NCBI RefSeq assembly: GCF_007751715.1
Contig: NZ_CP036292.1
Span: 6,579,339-6,643,338 of the forward strand
Direction of reading: 5' to 3'
Length of the DNA stretch: 64,000 bases
From: Rosistilla oblonga
Lineage (GTDB): Bacteria; Planctomycetota; Planctomycetia; Pirellulales; Pirellulaceae
Part shown: in pieces, positions 1 to 9,859 of the stretch
Numbering within the stretch: the stretch's first letter is position 1
Layout: every line of letters starts with the position of its first letter
Notes under the pieces: model-generated
Database searches by the model: none
The model's input: the letters and a program-made list of their open reading frames with translations, nothing else
Told to the model about the DNA's origin: nothing
Made by a program: the position numbers and the translations under genes

Positions 1-24
1 GCGGGGAACTTATTTAATCTCCTC

Positions 25-29
25 GGAGG
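25..29 (+). promoter_or_regulatory. Ribosome binding site of cheA
   Basis: A GGAGG core lies seven bases before the GTG at 37. It supports GTG initiation of the hybrid CheA and means the gene is complete at its 5' end although it lies at the window edge. Confidence 0.8.
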
Positions 30-36
30 CAACGTC

Positions 37-2892
37 GTGTCGAACGAAGACCAAGAAATACTCGATGAATTTGTCGTAGAATCGCTCGAACATCTAGCCG
101 ATGTCGAGAGCCAGTTGTTGTCGATCGAAGCCGCGGGAGCGGAGATCGACGTCGATCTGGTGAACACAGTCTTTCGAGCAATCCACTCGATCAAAGGGGC
201 TGCCGGTTTCCTCGGCCTGCCGCGGATCAACGAGCTGGCCCACTGCTTGGAAAACGTATTAAATCTGATGCGTGAGGAGAAATTGGTCCCCACGTCGACG
301 ATTGTCGATGGGCTGCTGTCGGCTTCCGACACGCTGCAAGCGATGGTCGCTGATGTTGGCGCATCCAATGAAGTCGACATCTCCAATCACCTCGTCGAAC
401 TCGAAAACTGCATCAAGTCCGGACTGGCGGGTGGATCGTCCGAAGCGACGCCACCGGCCGAAGCGGCTGTTGCAGCTGCCGAGCCACCCGCGGCGCAGGA
501 GGCTCCCGCGACACCAGTTCCTCCCGCGACTGCAGCAGCACCTGCGGCGGAGACGACACCGATCGAGGTGCACATCCGCGAAGATCTGCCGCTGGCCGAG
601 GCTTTGGACCTGGCAGTTGCCGACGCCAAGCGGGCTCGCGAATTCGCCGAAGCCGAAGCGGCAGCCAAGAAGCCCGATCCACGCGAAGCGATACTCGCCG
701 CGAGCAGCGAAGAGCCGCGCAGTTCGGGCGAAGCCAGCGACGGTCGCAAAACTTCCAATCTCAAGTCGACGTCGGGAAGCGAATCGAGCATTCGCGTCTC
801 GGTCGAAACTGTCGACCATTTGATGAATCTCGCCGGCGAACTGGTGCTCAGCCGAAACCAATTGTTGCAAGCGTTGGCGGCCCGCGAAAACAACGGCTTC
901 GAATCGGTGGCCGCGCGGATTAATCAAGTGACGACCGAGATGCAAGACGCGATCATGAAGACGCGGATGCAGCCGATCGGCAACGTGTTCAACAAGTTTT
1001 CACGCGTCGTCCGCGACCTGGCGGCCAAGCTGGACAAACGGATCAATCTGTCGATCGAAGGAAGTGAAGTCGAAGTCGACAAAACGATCATCGAAGCGAT
1101 CAGCGATCCGTTGACCCATCTGATTCGCAACTCCGTCGACCACGGGATGGAAACGCCGGCTCAACGCGTGACCGCTGGGAAACCGGAATACGGCAACGTC
1201 TACCTGCGGGCTCAGCCCCAATCGGGCAAGGTCATCATCGAGATCCAGGACGACGGACGTGGGATCAACGCCGACGTGGTTCGCAGCAAAGCCCTGGACA
1301 AGGGTTTGATCACCGCCGAGCAGGCGCAACAGATGAGCGACCGCGAAGCGGCTCGGCTGATCTTCCTGCCCGGCTTCTCCACCGCCGAACAGATCAGCGA
1401 TGTTAGCGGCCGAGGCGTCGGGATGGACGTCGTCCGCACCAACATCGAAAAGCTGGGGGGCAGCGTCGAGATCTTCACGACGCTCGGAACGGGAACCTGT
1501 ATTCAAATCACGCTGCCGCTGACGCTGGCGATCATTCCCTCGTTGATCGTCCGTTCGGGAGCCGATCGTTTGGCGATCCCGCAGGTCAACATCAATGAAC
1601 TGGTTCGGGTCCGCCCCGAGGATGCCAAACAGCGTTTCGCCAGGGTAAAAGACGCCGATGTGCTGCGACTTCGCGACACACTGCTCCCCGTCGTACGACT
1701 CAACGAAGTCTTCGGCAGCCAACCCACGGGGCGCACGATCGTACAAGATCTCGCTCAAGAAGGGGCGGCGGCTCAGAACGTGATCGTCGTCGAAACCGGG
1801 CAACAACGCTACGGAATCTTGGTCGACGGACTTTGCGATTCCGAAGAGATCGTCGTCAAACCGGTGGGAGCTCAATTAAACGATTGTCCTTGCCTCTCGG
1901 GAGCGACAATTCTAGGCGATGGCCGCGTGGCGTTGATCGTCGACGTATCGGGGATTGCGAACTACACCAATCTCCGCGCCGTGACCGAACGGGCCAACGC
2001 CGAAAACGATGATCAACACGGCGGCCAGAAGACGAGCAACGAGGTTCAATCGGTGCTATTGTTCAACAACCGCGACCATGAAAGCTTCGCGATTCCGATG
2101 GGCATGATCTCTCGCATCGAATCGATCGCGGCGAGCGAAATCGAAAGTGTTGGGCATCGCGAGATGCTGCATTCACGCGGTGTTGCGATGCCACTGATCC
2201 AATTGGACATGTGTGTCACCGCCGCTCCGGCCGATCGATCCGGACGATTGTTTGTGATTGTCTACAGCGTGGCCGGCCGCGAAGTTGGCATGTTGGCTTC
2301 ACACATCGAAGACATTCGCGCCATCCCACTGGATGTCGATACCGACGTTCACAGCGAACGCGGCATCGCCGGATCGCTGGCGATCGAAGGGCGAACCGTC
2401 CGCGTCTTGAACCTGCACGACATCACGCATTCGGCGCTGCCAGATCTGAAGGGCGAACCGAAGCGAACCACCCAACCGGATCTCCATCTCTGCTTGGCCG
2501 AAGACTCCGCGTTCTTCCGCAAACAGGTCTCGAACTTCCTTCGCGACGCCGGCTTTAACGTGTCGGACTTCGAGGACGGGCAAGAGGCTTGGGAGACGTT
2601 GGTTCAAGACAAGTCAGCGTTCGACTTGGTCGTGACCGACATCGAAATGCCACGCATGAACGGGCTGGAATTCTGTCGCCGGATCAAAGCCGATCCAGAG
2701 CTCCGCCGCCTGCCAGTGATCGCATTGACCTCGCTGGCATCGGAAACCGATGTCAGCAACGGACGCCGCGCAGGCATCGACGACTACCAGGTCAAACTGG
2801 ACCGCGAAAACCTGATCCGTGCGATTCGCGAACAGAGTGAAAAAGCATCCAACAACAAATCGGACAAAGAATCAAAAGAGGTCTTGGTATGA
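37..2892 (+). CDS. cheA: Hybrid chemotaxis histidine kinase CheA with C-terminal receiver
   Basis: 951 aa, GTG start. Autophosphorylates and passes phosphate to response regulators in a chemosensory array. An Hpt domain is at about 8-105 with phospho-His50 in AIHSIKGAAG. An Ala/Pro-rich linker (about 135-245) stands where a CheY-binding P2 domain would be. The dimerisation helix starts near 252. The ATPase has its N box near Asn365, G1 DDGRGI near 405 and G2 GRGVGMDVV near 458. A CheW-like domain follows at about 515-640, a second CheW-like domain at about 670-805, and a receiver domain at about 818-940 with phospho-acceptor Asp868 (TDIEMP). The second CheW-like domain and the fused receiver are unusual relative to E. 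coli CheA and typical of hybrid, often non-flagellar, pathways. cheW overlaps its stop by four bases. Confidence 0.95.
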   Translation: MSNEDQEILDEFVVESLEHLADVESQLLSIEAAGAEIDVDLVNTVFRAIHSIKGAAGFLGLPRINELAHCLENVLNLMREEKLVPTSTIVDGLLSASDTLQAMVADVGASNEVDISNHLVELENCIKSGLAGGSSEATPPAEAAVAAAEPPAAQEAPATPVPPATAAAPAAETTPIEVHIREDLPLAEALDLAVADAKRAREFAEAEAAAKKPDPREAILAASSEEPRSSGEASDGRKTSNLKSTSGSESSIRVSVETVDHLMNLAGELVLSRNQLLQALAARENNGFESVAARINQVTTEMQDAIMKTRMQPIGNVFNKFSRVVRDLAAKLDKRINLSIEGSEVEVDKTIIEAISDPLTHLIRNSVDHGMETPAQRVTAGKPEYGNVYLRAQPQSGKVIIEIQDDGRGINADVVRSKALDKGLITAEQAQQMSDREAARLIFLPGFSTAEQISDVSGRGVGMDVVRTNIEKLGGSVEIFTTLGTGTCIQITLPLTLAIIPSLIVRSGADRLAIPQVNINELVRVRPEDAKQRFARVKDADVLRLRDTLLPVVRLNEVFGSQPTGRTIVQDLAQEGAAAQNVIVVETGQQRYGILVDGLCDSEEIVVKPVGAQLNDCPCLSGATILGDGRVALIVDVSGIANYTNLRAVTERANAENDDQHGGQKTSNEVQSVLLFNNRDHESFAIPMGMISRIESIAASEIESVGHREMLHSRGVAMPLIQLDMCVTAAPADRSGRLFVIVYSVAGREVGMLASHIEDIRAIPLDVDTDVHSERGIAGSLAIEGRTVRVLNLHDITHSALPDLKGEPKRTTQPDLHLCLAEDSAFFRKQVSNFLRDAGFNVSDFEDGQEAWETLVQDKSAFDLVVTDIEMPRMNGLEFCRRIKADPELRRLPVIALTSLASETDVSNGRRAGIDDYQVKLDRENLIRAIREQSEKASNNKSDKESKEVLV

Positions 2893-3344
2893 GTAAAACA
2901 GCTGAAAAAACAAACGTCGGAGTCCAACAGTTCGCGACCTTCTACGTGAGCGACATCCTCTTGGGAATCGCCATCGATCGGGTCCGAGAAATCAATCGCC
3001 TGTCGGAGATCACCTGTGTTCCGCACGCTCCCACGCATGTCCTGGGAGTTGTCAATCTACGGGGCGAGGTGGTGCCGTTGTTAGACCTCGGGCTGCTGCT
3101 GGGGCTTGCCAAAACACAGGTTTCATCGGACTCCAAAAACATGATCGTGCAAGCCGAGGGGCAATTGCTGGGACTGGTCGTCGACCGCGTCTCCGACATC
3201 CTGACGGTTTCACAAGACGACATGTCGTCACCGCCCGCCAACGTGAACTCGGTCGACGGGCGAATGATTCTAGGAATCCACACGCTCCCCGAGGACGTCG
3301 TGATCCTACTGGATATCGATCAAGCGCTGGCCAATTCTCAATAG
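2889..3344 (+). CDS. cheW: Chemotaxis coupling protein CheW
   Basis: 151 aa. A single CheW domain fills the protein; it couples CheA to receptors in the array. The start ATG overlaps the cheA stop in an ATGA junction, which suggests translational coupling. The typical CheW core is visible: YVSDILLGIAIDRVREI, then VPHAPTHVLGVVNLRGEVVPLLDL, then LGLVVDRVSDIL. Length matches the family (about 150-170 aa). About 130 bases separate it from the chemoreceptor. Confidence 0.95.
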   Translation: MSKTAEKTNVGVQQFATFYVSDILLGIAIDRVREINRLSEITCVPHAPTHVLGVVNLRGEVVPLLDLGLLLGLAKTQVSSDSKNMIVQAEGQLLGLVVDRVSDILTVSQDDMSSPPANVNSVDGRMILGIHTLPEDVVILLDIDQALANSQ

Positions 3345-3476
3345 ACAAACGAGAGTTCATCCAGCGTTGGAACAACTCCATAACCAACAGCACGTTTAAC
3401 GCAGCATCGCGTTTTAACATTCCACTTTCCGGTGGGTGTTACAGCGCGATCGTGCACAACAACCCAAAGATCAAAA

Positions 3477-5870
3477 ATGCGCATTCGAACTCGCCTAACC
3501 ACGACCATTTTATGCTGCGGAATGATTCCGATGCTGGTTGCCTGCGGCGCAATCTACAAATTGTCCAGTCAAAACCTGGCGAAGATGGAACAGATTGCCG
3601 TCGCCGACTTGAAACAAAAGTCATCGGAAAAGATGGTCGCGTTGCGCGAGATCAAAAAGCAACAGATCGTCGGATACTTCGATTCGATCCGCGACCAAGT
3701 CTTAAACTTCTCCGCGGACGAACTGGTTGTCGAAGCGATGCGCGACTTCCGCGAACCGTTCCGTCGCTACGCTGCCGATTGTGGTTATGATCTCGAAATA
3801 ATCGATCAACTGCGCAACGAATTGGCGACCTATTACACGCGGGAGTTCGGCGAACAGTATCGGAAACGGAACGATGGCAAAGATCCTAACGTCGTCGCAA
3901 AGCTGAGCCAACTGAAACCGGCATCGATCGCTCTGCAATACAACTACCTGCATGCAAATCAACATCCGCTTGGAAACAAACATCTGTTGAATGAGGTCCA
4001 TGACGGGACCGTCTATTCGGAACAGCATGCCAAGATCCATCCAATCATCCGCGGGTATCTGGAGAAATTTGGATACTACGACGTCTTCCTGTGCGACAGC
4101 GAATCGGGTGACATCGTCTACTCGGCCTACAAGGAACTCGATTTCTCGACATCCTTGATCGACGGCCCCTATGCGAAACAGAACATCGGGAAGGTGTTCC
4201 AAAAGGCCAACGCCTTGCAATCCGCCGACCAGTTTGCAGTCGTCGACTTTGAGAAATACAGTCCCTCTTACGAATCTCCCGCCAGCTTCATCGCGTCTCC
4301 GATTTTCGATGGCCAACAGAAGATCGGCGTTGCTATCTTCCAACTGCCGATCGATCGCATCAATCAATTGATGACGATGGGAACGGGCATGGAACCCTCT
4401 TGCGAAACCTACCTGGTCGGTCCGGAGAATCGCTTGCGAAGCGACACGCGTCGCGACTCGAAAGCGCACAACGTCGTATCGAGCTTCCGGAATCCGGAGC
4501 GGGGCGCGGTGAAGACCGCCGCCATCGCCGCGGCGTTGAACGGCAAAACGGACGTCGAAGAAGTCGATGGTTATTTGGGCGACCGCGTTCTTTCAGCCTA
4601 CGGTCCGGTCGACGTGTTGGGCCTGCACTGGGCGATCGCGGCCGAGGTCGCTCGCGACGAAGCCTTTGCCGCCGCCGACGGGATGGCCGCTCACACCGCT
4701 GCCGCCAAAATGGAACTGTTCTCTTGGAGTGCTGCTCTGGCCGGAGTGGCTGCAATCGGTATCGCTGCGATCGCGCTGCTGCTGTCGCATCGGCTGGTCG
4801 CTCCGATCAACCGATCGGTAGCAATGTTGCGAGACATCGCCGAAGGGGAGGGCGATCTGACCAAACGACTCGACGCCACCCGCCGCGACGAACTGGGGGA
4901 ATTGGCAAAGTGGTTCAACCTCTTCGCCGGCAAACTGCAGTCGATTATTGGCAGCGTGACACAAAACGCAACGACGCTAAACGAAGCTTCGGCGGAGCTG
5001 ACGGCTACCTCGAACAACTTGTCCGAAGGAGCGACGCGAGCCACATCGCAATCGAGCACGGTCGCCGCGGCAGCGGAAGAACTCTCCGCCAACATGACTC
5101 ACATGGCGCGGTCCACCGAAGAGGTCTCGGGGAACGTCCAGACGGTCTCGACAGCGGTCAACGAGATGAATCAAACGATCGTCGAAGTCGCTCAGAGCGC
5201 CGAGCGATCGGCGTCGATCGCCGGCCAAGCAGCTCACTTGGTCGAACACTCCAACGACAAGATCTCCGAACTGGGGCTCGCCGCGGATGAAATCGGCAAG
5301 GTGATCCAGGTGATCCAAGACATCGCCGAACAGACAAACCTATTGGCTCTCAACGCCACGATCGAAGCGGCGCGGGCCGGCGAAGCGGGCAAAGGGTTTG
5401 CCGTGGTCGCCACCGAAGTCAAAGAGCTCGCCAAGCAAACCGCGATCGCAACCGACGACATCCGGCATCGAATCGAAGGCATCCAAGGTTCGACTGGCGA
5501 TGCGGTCAAAGCGATCCGCGAGATCAGCGACGTGATCAACAGCGTGAACGAAGCATCGATGACGATCGCATCGGCTGTCGAACAGCAGAGCATGGCGACC
5601 AAACAGATTTCCGACAACGTCTCTCAAACCGCTCAAACCGCTGCCGCCGTGGCGCGCAGCGTCCAGGAATCGGCGACCGCCAGCCGAGAGATTACCCAAA
5701 ACATCACCAGCGTCGACAGCGTGCTGCGGCAAACGACCGACAGCGCCGACAACACGCGGCGTGCAGGTGACGAGTTCAGCAACCTGGCCCATCAGCTGTC
5801 TCAGCTGGTCGGCCAATTCAAGACGGGCGACGAATCGGATCGTCACGACCATTCCACGCTGGCCTGCTAA
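3477..5870 (+). CDS. Methyl-accepting chemotaxis protein, two transmembrane segments
   Basis: 797 aa from the ATG at 3477. An in-frame GTG at 3432 would add 15 residues before the first hydrophobic segment; neither start has a strong Shine-Dalgarno, and the ATG fits best because it opens directly into TM1 (about 7-30). A periplasmic sensor region of roughly 360 residues follows (Cache-like by position, ligand unknown), then TM2 near 415-438, a HAMP domain, and a signalling domain whose hairpin tip includes [19 protein letters not shown]. The C-terminus has no NWETF-type tether for CheB/CheR. It lies inside the che operon, so it is probably the dedicated receptor of this pathway. Confidence 0.93.
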   Translation: MRIRTRLTTTILCCGMIPMLVACGAIYKLSSQNLAKMEQIAVADLKQKSSEKMVALREIKKQQIVGYFDSIRDQVLNFSADELVVEAMRDFREPFRRYAADCGYDLEIIDQLRNELATYYTREFGEQYRKRNDGKDPNVVAKLSQLKPASIALQYNYLHANQHPLGNKHLLNEVHDGTVYSEQHAKIHPIIRGYLEKFGYYDVFLCDSESGDIVYSAYKELDFSTSLIDGPYAKQNIGKVFQKANALQSADQFAVVDFEKYSPSYESPASFIASPIFDGQQKIGVAIFQLPIDRINQLMTMGTGMEPSCETYLVGPENRLRSDTRRDSKAHNVVSSFRNPERGAVKTAAIAAALNGKTDVEEVDGYLGDRVLSAYGPVDVLGLHWAIAAEVARDEAFAAADGMAAHTAAAKMELFSWSAALAGVAAIGIAAIALLLSHRLVAPINRSVAMLRDIAEGEGDLTKRLDATRRDELGELAKWFNLFAGKLQSIIGSVTQNATTLNEASAELTATSNNLSEGATRATSQSSTVAAAAEELSANMTHMARSTEEVSGNVQTVSTAVNEMNQTIVEVAQSAERSASIAGQAAHLVEHSNDKISELGLAADEIGKVIQVIQDIAEQTNLLALNATIEAARAGEAGKGFAVVATEVKELAKQTAIATDDIRHRIEGIQGSTGDAVKAIREISDVINSVNEASMTIASAVEQQSMATKQISDNVSQTAQTAAAVARSVQESATASREITQNITSVDSVLRQTTDSADNTRRAGDEFSNLAHQLSQLVGQFKTGDESDRHDHSTLAC

Positions 5871-5905
5871 GCGGTCCACATTCCTCCTTTCCCGATAGGC
5901 TTCTA

Positions 5906-7036
5906 GTGTTCACAGCGCCAAGAAAAATATTGATTGTCGACGATTCACCTGTCTACCGTCGCTTTGTCCAACAGACCCTCGAAGGTCTGCAAGGGCATCG
6001 GATCGTTGGGCAAGCATCCGACGGAGTCACCGCATTACAAGCGATCGCGACGCTACGGCCCGACGTGATCACTTTGGATGTTGAGATGCCTGGCATGAGC
6101 GGCCTGGAGGTGCTCAAGCAGATCAAGCAGATCTCGCCCCAGACCGAAGTCATCATGCTCAGTTCGCTGACCTTACAGTCGGCGAGCCTAACGATCCAAG
6201 CGATCGAATCGGGAGCGTTCGACTTCGTTTTAAAGCCACAGGGGACCGACCTCGAATCGAACCGGCGCAAGCTGCATAAGGAGCTGTCGGAACGTTTCCA
6301 GGTGATCTCGCAAAACGTGACGCGGAACTCGGGCGGCGGCCAACCGCAGCCGAGCAGCAGTCGGCCGGCTTGGTCGCCCACACCGACACCCACGCGTGTC
6401 GCAGCGTCGCCGCCGGGCAACGTGCCGCGTCGCGCGATGGGATCGCCGCAGATCATCGTGATCGGAATATCGACCGGCGGGCCGCAAGCGCTACGCTCGG
6501 TCGTCTCCCAACTGCCCAGCGATTTTTCGGTTCCAATCGCCGTCGTGCAACATATGCCGCCGCTGTTTACGCGGTCGTTGGCGGAGGAGTTGGATCGAAT
6601 CTCGCCGCTGCAGGTTTTCGAAGGGACCGCGGGCGATATCTTGCGAGCGGGGCAGATTGCCATCGCGCCGGGCGGGTTCCAAATGCGTCTGCAGCGTTCG
6701 GCCAACGGGATCGTGCTGCGAGTTAACGATGATCCACCCGAACGCAGCTGCCGCCCGTCGGTGAATGTGTTGTTCCGATCGGCGGCCGAACAATTTGGCG
6801 GCCGCGCGGTCGGAGTCGTGATGACAGGGATGGGAGACGACGGCACCGAAGGCTCGCGTGCAATGCGAGAACAAGGCGCTCATATCCTCGCTCAAGATGC
6901 ACGCTCTTGTGTTGTCTACGGCATGCCATGTGCCGTTGCAGAAGCCGGTTTAGTAGATGAAGTCGTTGGATTAAATGACGTCGCATCCAAGTTGACAGCC
7001 CTCAGCAGACGCCCCGTACTAGCAGGAAGATCATGA
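5906..7036 (+). CDS. cheB: Chemotaxis protein-glutamate methylesterase CheB
   Basis: 376 aa, GTG start. Removes methyl groups from receptors for adaptation. The N-terminal receiver carries phospho-acceptor Asp58 (TLDVEMPG). A Ser/Pro/Gly-rich linker (about 135-180) leads to the methylesterase domain, with the catalytic triad recognisable as Ser189 (GISTGG), His216 (VQHMPP) and Asp312 (GMGDDGTEG). The ATG of cheR overlaps its stop by four bases. No separate cheY, cheD or cheC is seen in the operon, so the receiver domains of CheA and CheB are the only phosphate acceptors encoded here. Confidence 0.95.
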   Translation: MFTAPRKILIVDDSPVYRRFVQQTLEGLQGHRIVGQASDGVTALQAIATLRPDVITLDVEMPGMSGLEVLKQIKQISPQTEVIMLSSLTLQSASLTIQAIESGAFDFVLKPQGTDLESNRRKLHKELSERFQVISQNVTRNSGGGQPQPSSSRPAWSPTPTPTRVAASPPGNVPRRAMGSPQIIVIGISTGGPQALRSVVSQLPSDFSVPIAVVQHMPPLFTRSLAEELDRISPLQVFEGTAGDILRAGQIAIAPGGFQMRLQRSANGIVLRVNDDPPERSCRPSVNVLFRSAAEQFGGRAVGVVMTGMGDDGTEGSRAMREQGAHILAQDARSCVVYGMPCAVAEAGLVDEVVGLNDVASKLTALSRRPVLAGRS

Positions 7037-7872
7037 AGACTCTTGAAGTAAGCAACGACATTATCGATATCATCGATGTGATTGAACAGTTATGTGGAAT
7101 CCAGGTCGACGATCGCAAGCTATATTTGCTGGAACATCGATTTGGAGAATTGATGCGAGAGGCATCGTATTCCAATTATGCAGAACTTGCCCGTTGCGCC
7201 CGCGACGACCGTCAACTGCAACAACAGATTGTAGAACGGATCACAACGCGGGAGACCTTGTTTTTCCGCGATGGAAGCCCATTCCAAGCGTTGCAACACA
7301 AGTTGCTGCCAGAGATTATCGACGCCCGTGCCAGCAGCCGTTTTCCTAGACGATTACGGTTGTGGTCGGCTGCATGCAGTAGCGGGCAGGAACCCTACAG
7401 CCTAGCGATTATGCTGCGTGAACTACTTCCCGACGCCGACAACTGGGATGTCCAGATCTTAGCCAGCGATATTTCCTCGACTGCCATCACACAGGCAAAA
7501 CAGGGCGTATACTCCGAACATGAGATCTCGCGTGGTCTCTCCCCAGCTCAACTGAACCGATACTTCCACAAAGAAGGGAATCTTTGGCGGGTGCAGGACA
7601 AGCTGAGGTCGATGATCCGATTTGAGGAACGCAACTTCCTGCAACCCTTCACAAACGTCGGCATGTTCGACGTTGTGTTTTGCCGGAACCTAGCGATCTA
7701 TTTCTCGGACGGTAATCGAAAAGACCTGTTCAATCGAATCGCAAATCAGATGGTCGATGACGGCCTCCTGTTTATTGGCGCACAAGAATATCACTCCGAT
7801 ATGAGCCAACGCTTTACGATGGAACACCATTGCCGCGCGACAGTATATCGCCCCAAAAAACGTGTTCCTTAA
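7033..7872 (+). CDS. cheR: Chemotaxis protein methyltransferase CheR
   Basis: 279 aa. S-adenosylmethionine-dependent methyltransferase acting on chemoreceptor glutamates. The N-terminal helical part ends in the typical ERITTRETLFFRD, the SAM-binding motif reads SAACSSGQEPYS, and a late motif FDVVFCRNLAIYF is present. Length is normal for the family. It is coupled to cheB by an ATGA overlap. The codon mix looks slightly less GC-rich than in the neighbours, without other signs of transfer. Confidence 0.95.
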   Translation: MKTLEVSNDIIDIIDVIEQLCGIQVDDRKLYLLEHRFGELMREASYSNYAELARCARDDRQLQQQIVERITTRETLFFRDGSPFQALQHKLLPEIIDARASSRFPRRLRLWSAACSSGQEPYSLAIMLRELLPDADNWDVQILASDISSTAITQAKQGVYSEHEISRGLSPAQLNRYFHKEGNLWRVQDKLRSMIRFEERNFLQPFTNVGMFDVVFCRNLAIYFSDGNRKDLFNRIANQMVDDGLLFIGAQEYHSDMSQRFTMEHHCRATVYRPKKRVP

Positions 7873-7912
7873 CTAAATCTGCGGTACCCCTCCGCAAGGA
7901 TTCTAAATCGCC

Positions 7913-8947
7913 ATGAATGCTGATGAAATTCAAGCGTTGCTCGATGCCGCTCCGCAAAACCTAGGCCCCGCCACCAGTGTCGCCGTCCTCAACGAGCCCG
8001 ACGAAACTGAACAGCCCGACGCCCAGGCGGAAAGCAGCGAGAGCGATGATTCATCGTGGACGCCTGAATTTGGAGCCGAAGAAGAACCAGCGGCCGATTT
8101 ATCGCAAGCGGGTGAAGATCCACCCGCTGCACCACCAACCGACACCGCAGCAGCGGCACCTGCAGCCATCGCACCCGAATCGATCGCCGCGGCAGCCCCT
8201 GCCGCCGATCCGACGCCCGTTGTCGCTCCGACAAAAACCACCCCCGACGAATCGCCAGCCCCCGTGGCTGCAGCGTCTTCGACACCAGCACCCGTTGTCG
8301 CCGCTACGCTCCCGATGTGGATCAAGCTGACGACCGGCGGCACCTTGGTCCTATCGATCGCCGCAACCAGTCTGGGCTTTATCAACCGCAGCGTGCTGGA
8401 ATCCGAAGTCGATCGACTGGAGATTGCCAACGCGAGCTTGAACGACCGCTGCGATTTCCAACAGACGCTGTGCCAGCGGTTGATGGGCAACCCCGGCGAT
8501 CGCGATCGTCCGTTCTGGGACGCGCGGCCCCACGTGTTGGATCTCGACCAAGCCTTCCTCGCCCAGATTCCAACTCAAGTCGGCGACGTGAATGTGATTC
8601 GCACCCGGCCGACCTCGTTGAACGATCGCGGCGAATTGAACTTCGAAATCACCAACCCCAACGCGCTGACATTGCACCGCGGGCAATTGATCATTCGCAC
8701 ATCCGACCAGCCTCACGACCCAAGTCGCGCGTATGATTACGACGCTTTGCGAGCCTGGCAAAAGACGGTTACCACCAAGACCTACGAACTGGGTGAACTG
8801 CCAGCAGGACAGACGCGGCAGGTACTAGCTTCCGTCCAACCGGTGGACGATTCCGACGAACTTCCTAAATACGTCGACTTTGAAATTGTCTTCGGCTACT
8901 ATTCCACCACGGGCGATTCCTCACCACTTGCTACCTCTGCGAACTGA
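7913..8947 (+). CDS. Membrane protein with FliM-like N-terminal motif, last gene of the che operon
   Basis: 344 aa, family not recognised. AAGGA at 7896-7900 precedes the ATG. The first residues, MNADEIQALLDAA, resemble the short N-terminal CheY-binding motif of FliM (EIDALL type). An acidic, Ala/Pro-rich disordered stretch runs to about 125, followed by one transmembrane helix near 133-155 and a heptad-like helix with paired cysteines. A C-terminal domain of about 170 residues is presumably periplasmic; it ends in a beta-rich stretch (ELNFEITNPN, then YVDFEIVFGYY). Its position, 40 bases after cheR, suggests it works in the pathway. An output role via CheY-like docking is inference from the short motif only. 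Confidence 0.75.
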   Translation: MNADEIQALLDAAPQNLGPATSVAVLNEPDETEQPDAQAESSESDDSSWTPEFGAEEEPAADLSQAGEDPPAAPPTDTAAAAPAAIAPESIAAAAPAADPTPVVAPTKTTPDESPAPVAAASSTPAPVVAATLPMWIKLTTGGTLVLSIAATSLGFINRSVLESEVDRLEIANASLNDRCDFQQTLCQRLMGNPGDRDRPFWDARPHVLDLDQAFLAQIPTQVGDVNVIRTRPTSLNDRGELNFEITNPNALTLHRGQLIIRTSDQPHDPSRAYDYDALRAWQKTVTTKTYELGELPAGQTRQVLASVQPVDDSDELPKYVDFEIVFGYYSTTGDSSPLATSAN

Positions 8948-9419
8948 CATCCTCATCCGGTCGCAACATCAATGCGAGACCAATCCCAATCTGGCTCGCG
9001 ATGAACCGAGCGGATGATTCCTGCATGAGTCTGCTGGGCGCCAGCAGCTTTCCGGTCGTAGGCCGATTGCAGATTGAGTCACCGGTGCTTCTACACATCG
9101 GTGATCCGGAAACTGTGATTGCGATCAACACAGTAGGTTCCAGGATTCATAACAGACCGCTGCAGCGAAACGGCAACAGAAGCGATTCTTGGTAGCGGCG
9201 TTCAAAGAAGGCGGGACCTCGACTGTAGCCGCAGCTGACGCGCGGATCCAGTTTGTGTGTCGCATCGCGGATCGCCCCCCCCGAAACGTTTGCGGGATGA
9301 TCACAAAAGAGACGCGTTGCCGGTTCTACGATTAAACGAAGCGAAGAGAGATTGGGATCGCCAAAGAGGATCGCGGGGGCCGAGGCGCATAAAAAAACGG
9401 CCCAGGTTTCATGCCCCGG
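8931..9419 (-). pseudogene. Interrupted coding-like frame, possible gene remnant or intergenic repeat
   Basis: Read on the minus strand, one frame is open from 9419 to the stop at 8931 except for a single TGA at 9147-9149. The upstream half has a protein-like composition (for example ILFGDPNLSSLRLIVEP and HKLDPRVSCGYSRGPAFFE) but no convincing start codon or ribosome site. The last 17 bases overlap the end of the gene on the other strand. It could be a decayed gene, a repeated intergenic element of the genome, or chance; no family was recognised. Confidence 0.3.
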
Positions 9420-9471
9420 TCAGCTGCGCCGTCTCAAGAGACTGCGCGATGACCTATTGAAACCTGAGCCG
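9391..9471 (-). terminator. Nested hairpin with U-tract, candidate minus-strand terminator
   Basis: Arms 9398-9411 and 9458-9471 pair over 14 bases; the single mismatch becomes a G-U pair only in the minus-strand RNA. Inside lie a 5-bp helix (9418-9422 with 9450-9454) and a 10-bp hairpin with one mismatch (9426-9435 with 9438-9447). Seven A residues at 9391-9397 give a U-tract directly after the stem in minus-strand RNA. It could end transcripts of the Gly-Met gene, although 390 bases beyond its stop, or belong to a structured element. Confidence 0.5.
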
Positions 9472-9502
9472 CTCTGGTGGGAAGAACGATCGCATACATC
9501 GC

Positions 9503-9545
9503 TTTTGCGAGCTCCACAAATGAATGTGGTGCCCCACTCGCAAAA
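9503..9545. other. Second nested inverted repeat in the spacer
   Basis: TTTTGCGAG at 9503-9511 pairs with CTCGCAAAA at 9537-9545, and CCACA at 9514-9518 pairs with TGTGG at 9525-9529 inside the loop. Partial complementarity extends outward to about 9488 and 9556. It may be part of a structured transcript or of the same element as the neighbouring hairpin. Confidence 0.4.
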
Positions 9546-9859
9546 ACATACGATCCATTCAACGCCTGTCCACTGTAGAGGATATGGCTGGGTTGAGGAG
9601 AAACCTCTGGCTTCCGCATCGCTATCGATCGGTTGCCCGCCGACGTCTTTGATGTGCCCCATCATCGACGTCGGAAAGAGATTAGCCCCGGTGTTACGTT
9701 ACGCGACGGGAGAGACAACAGGAAAAGAATCGATCCCACCGCGTTGAGTTAACAATAGAAACCTACAACGCGAAAGCCAATCAGGCGGGCAAATCATCGA
9801 CGAATAGGCATATTATTATTGACCTAACGCCCACGACTTACCCCACTTGTAGGACCGAT

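Larger units (their letters stand above)
8948..9859. other. Long spacer with structured DNA and an interrupted coding-like frame
   Basis: About 0.9 kb lies between the 3' end of the che operon and the 3' end of the Gly-Met gene. No complete gene with a start, ribosome site and family resemblance was found. It contains two nested inverted repeats (9391-9471 and about 9488-9556) and a minus-strand frame open from 9419 to 8931 apart from one TGA; these are listed separately. Confidence 0.7.
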
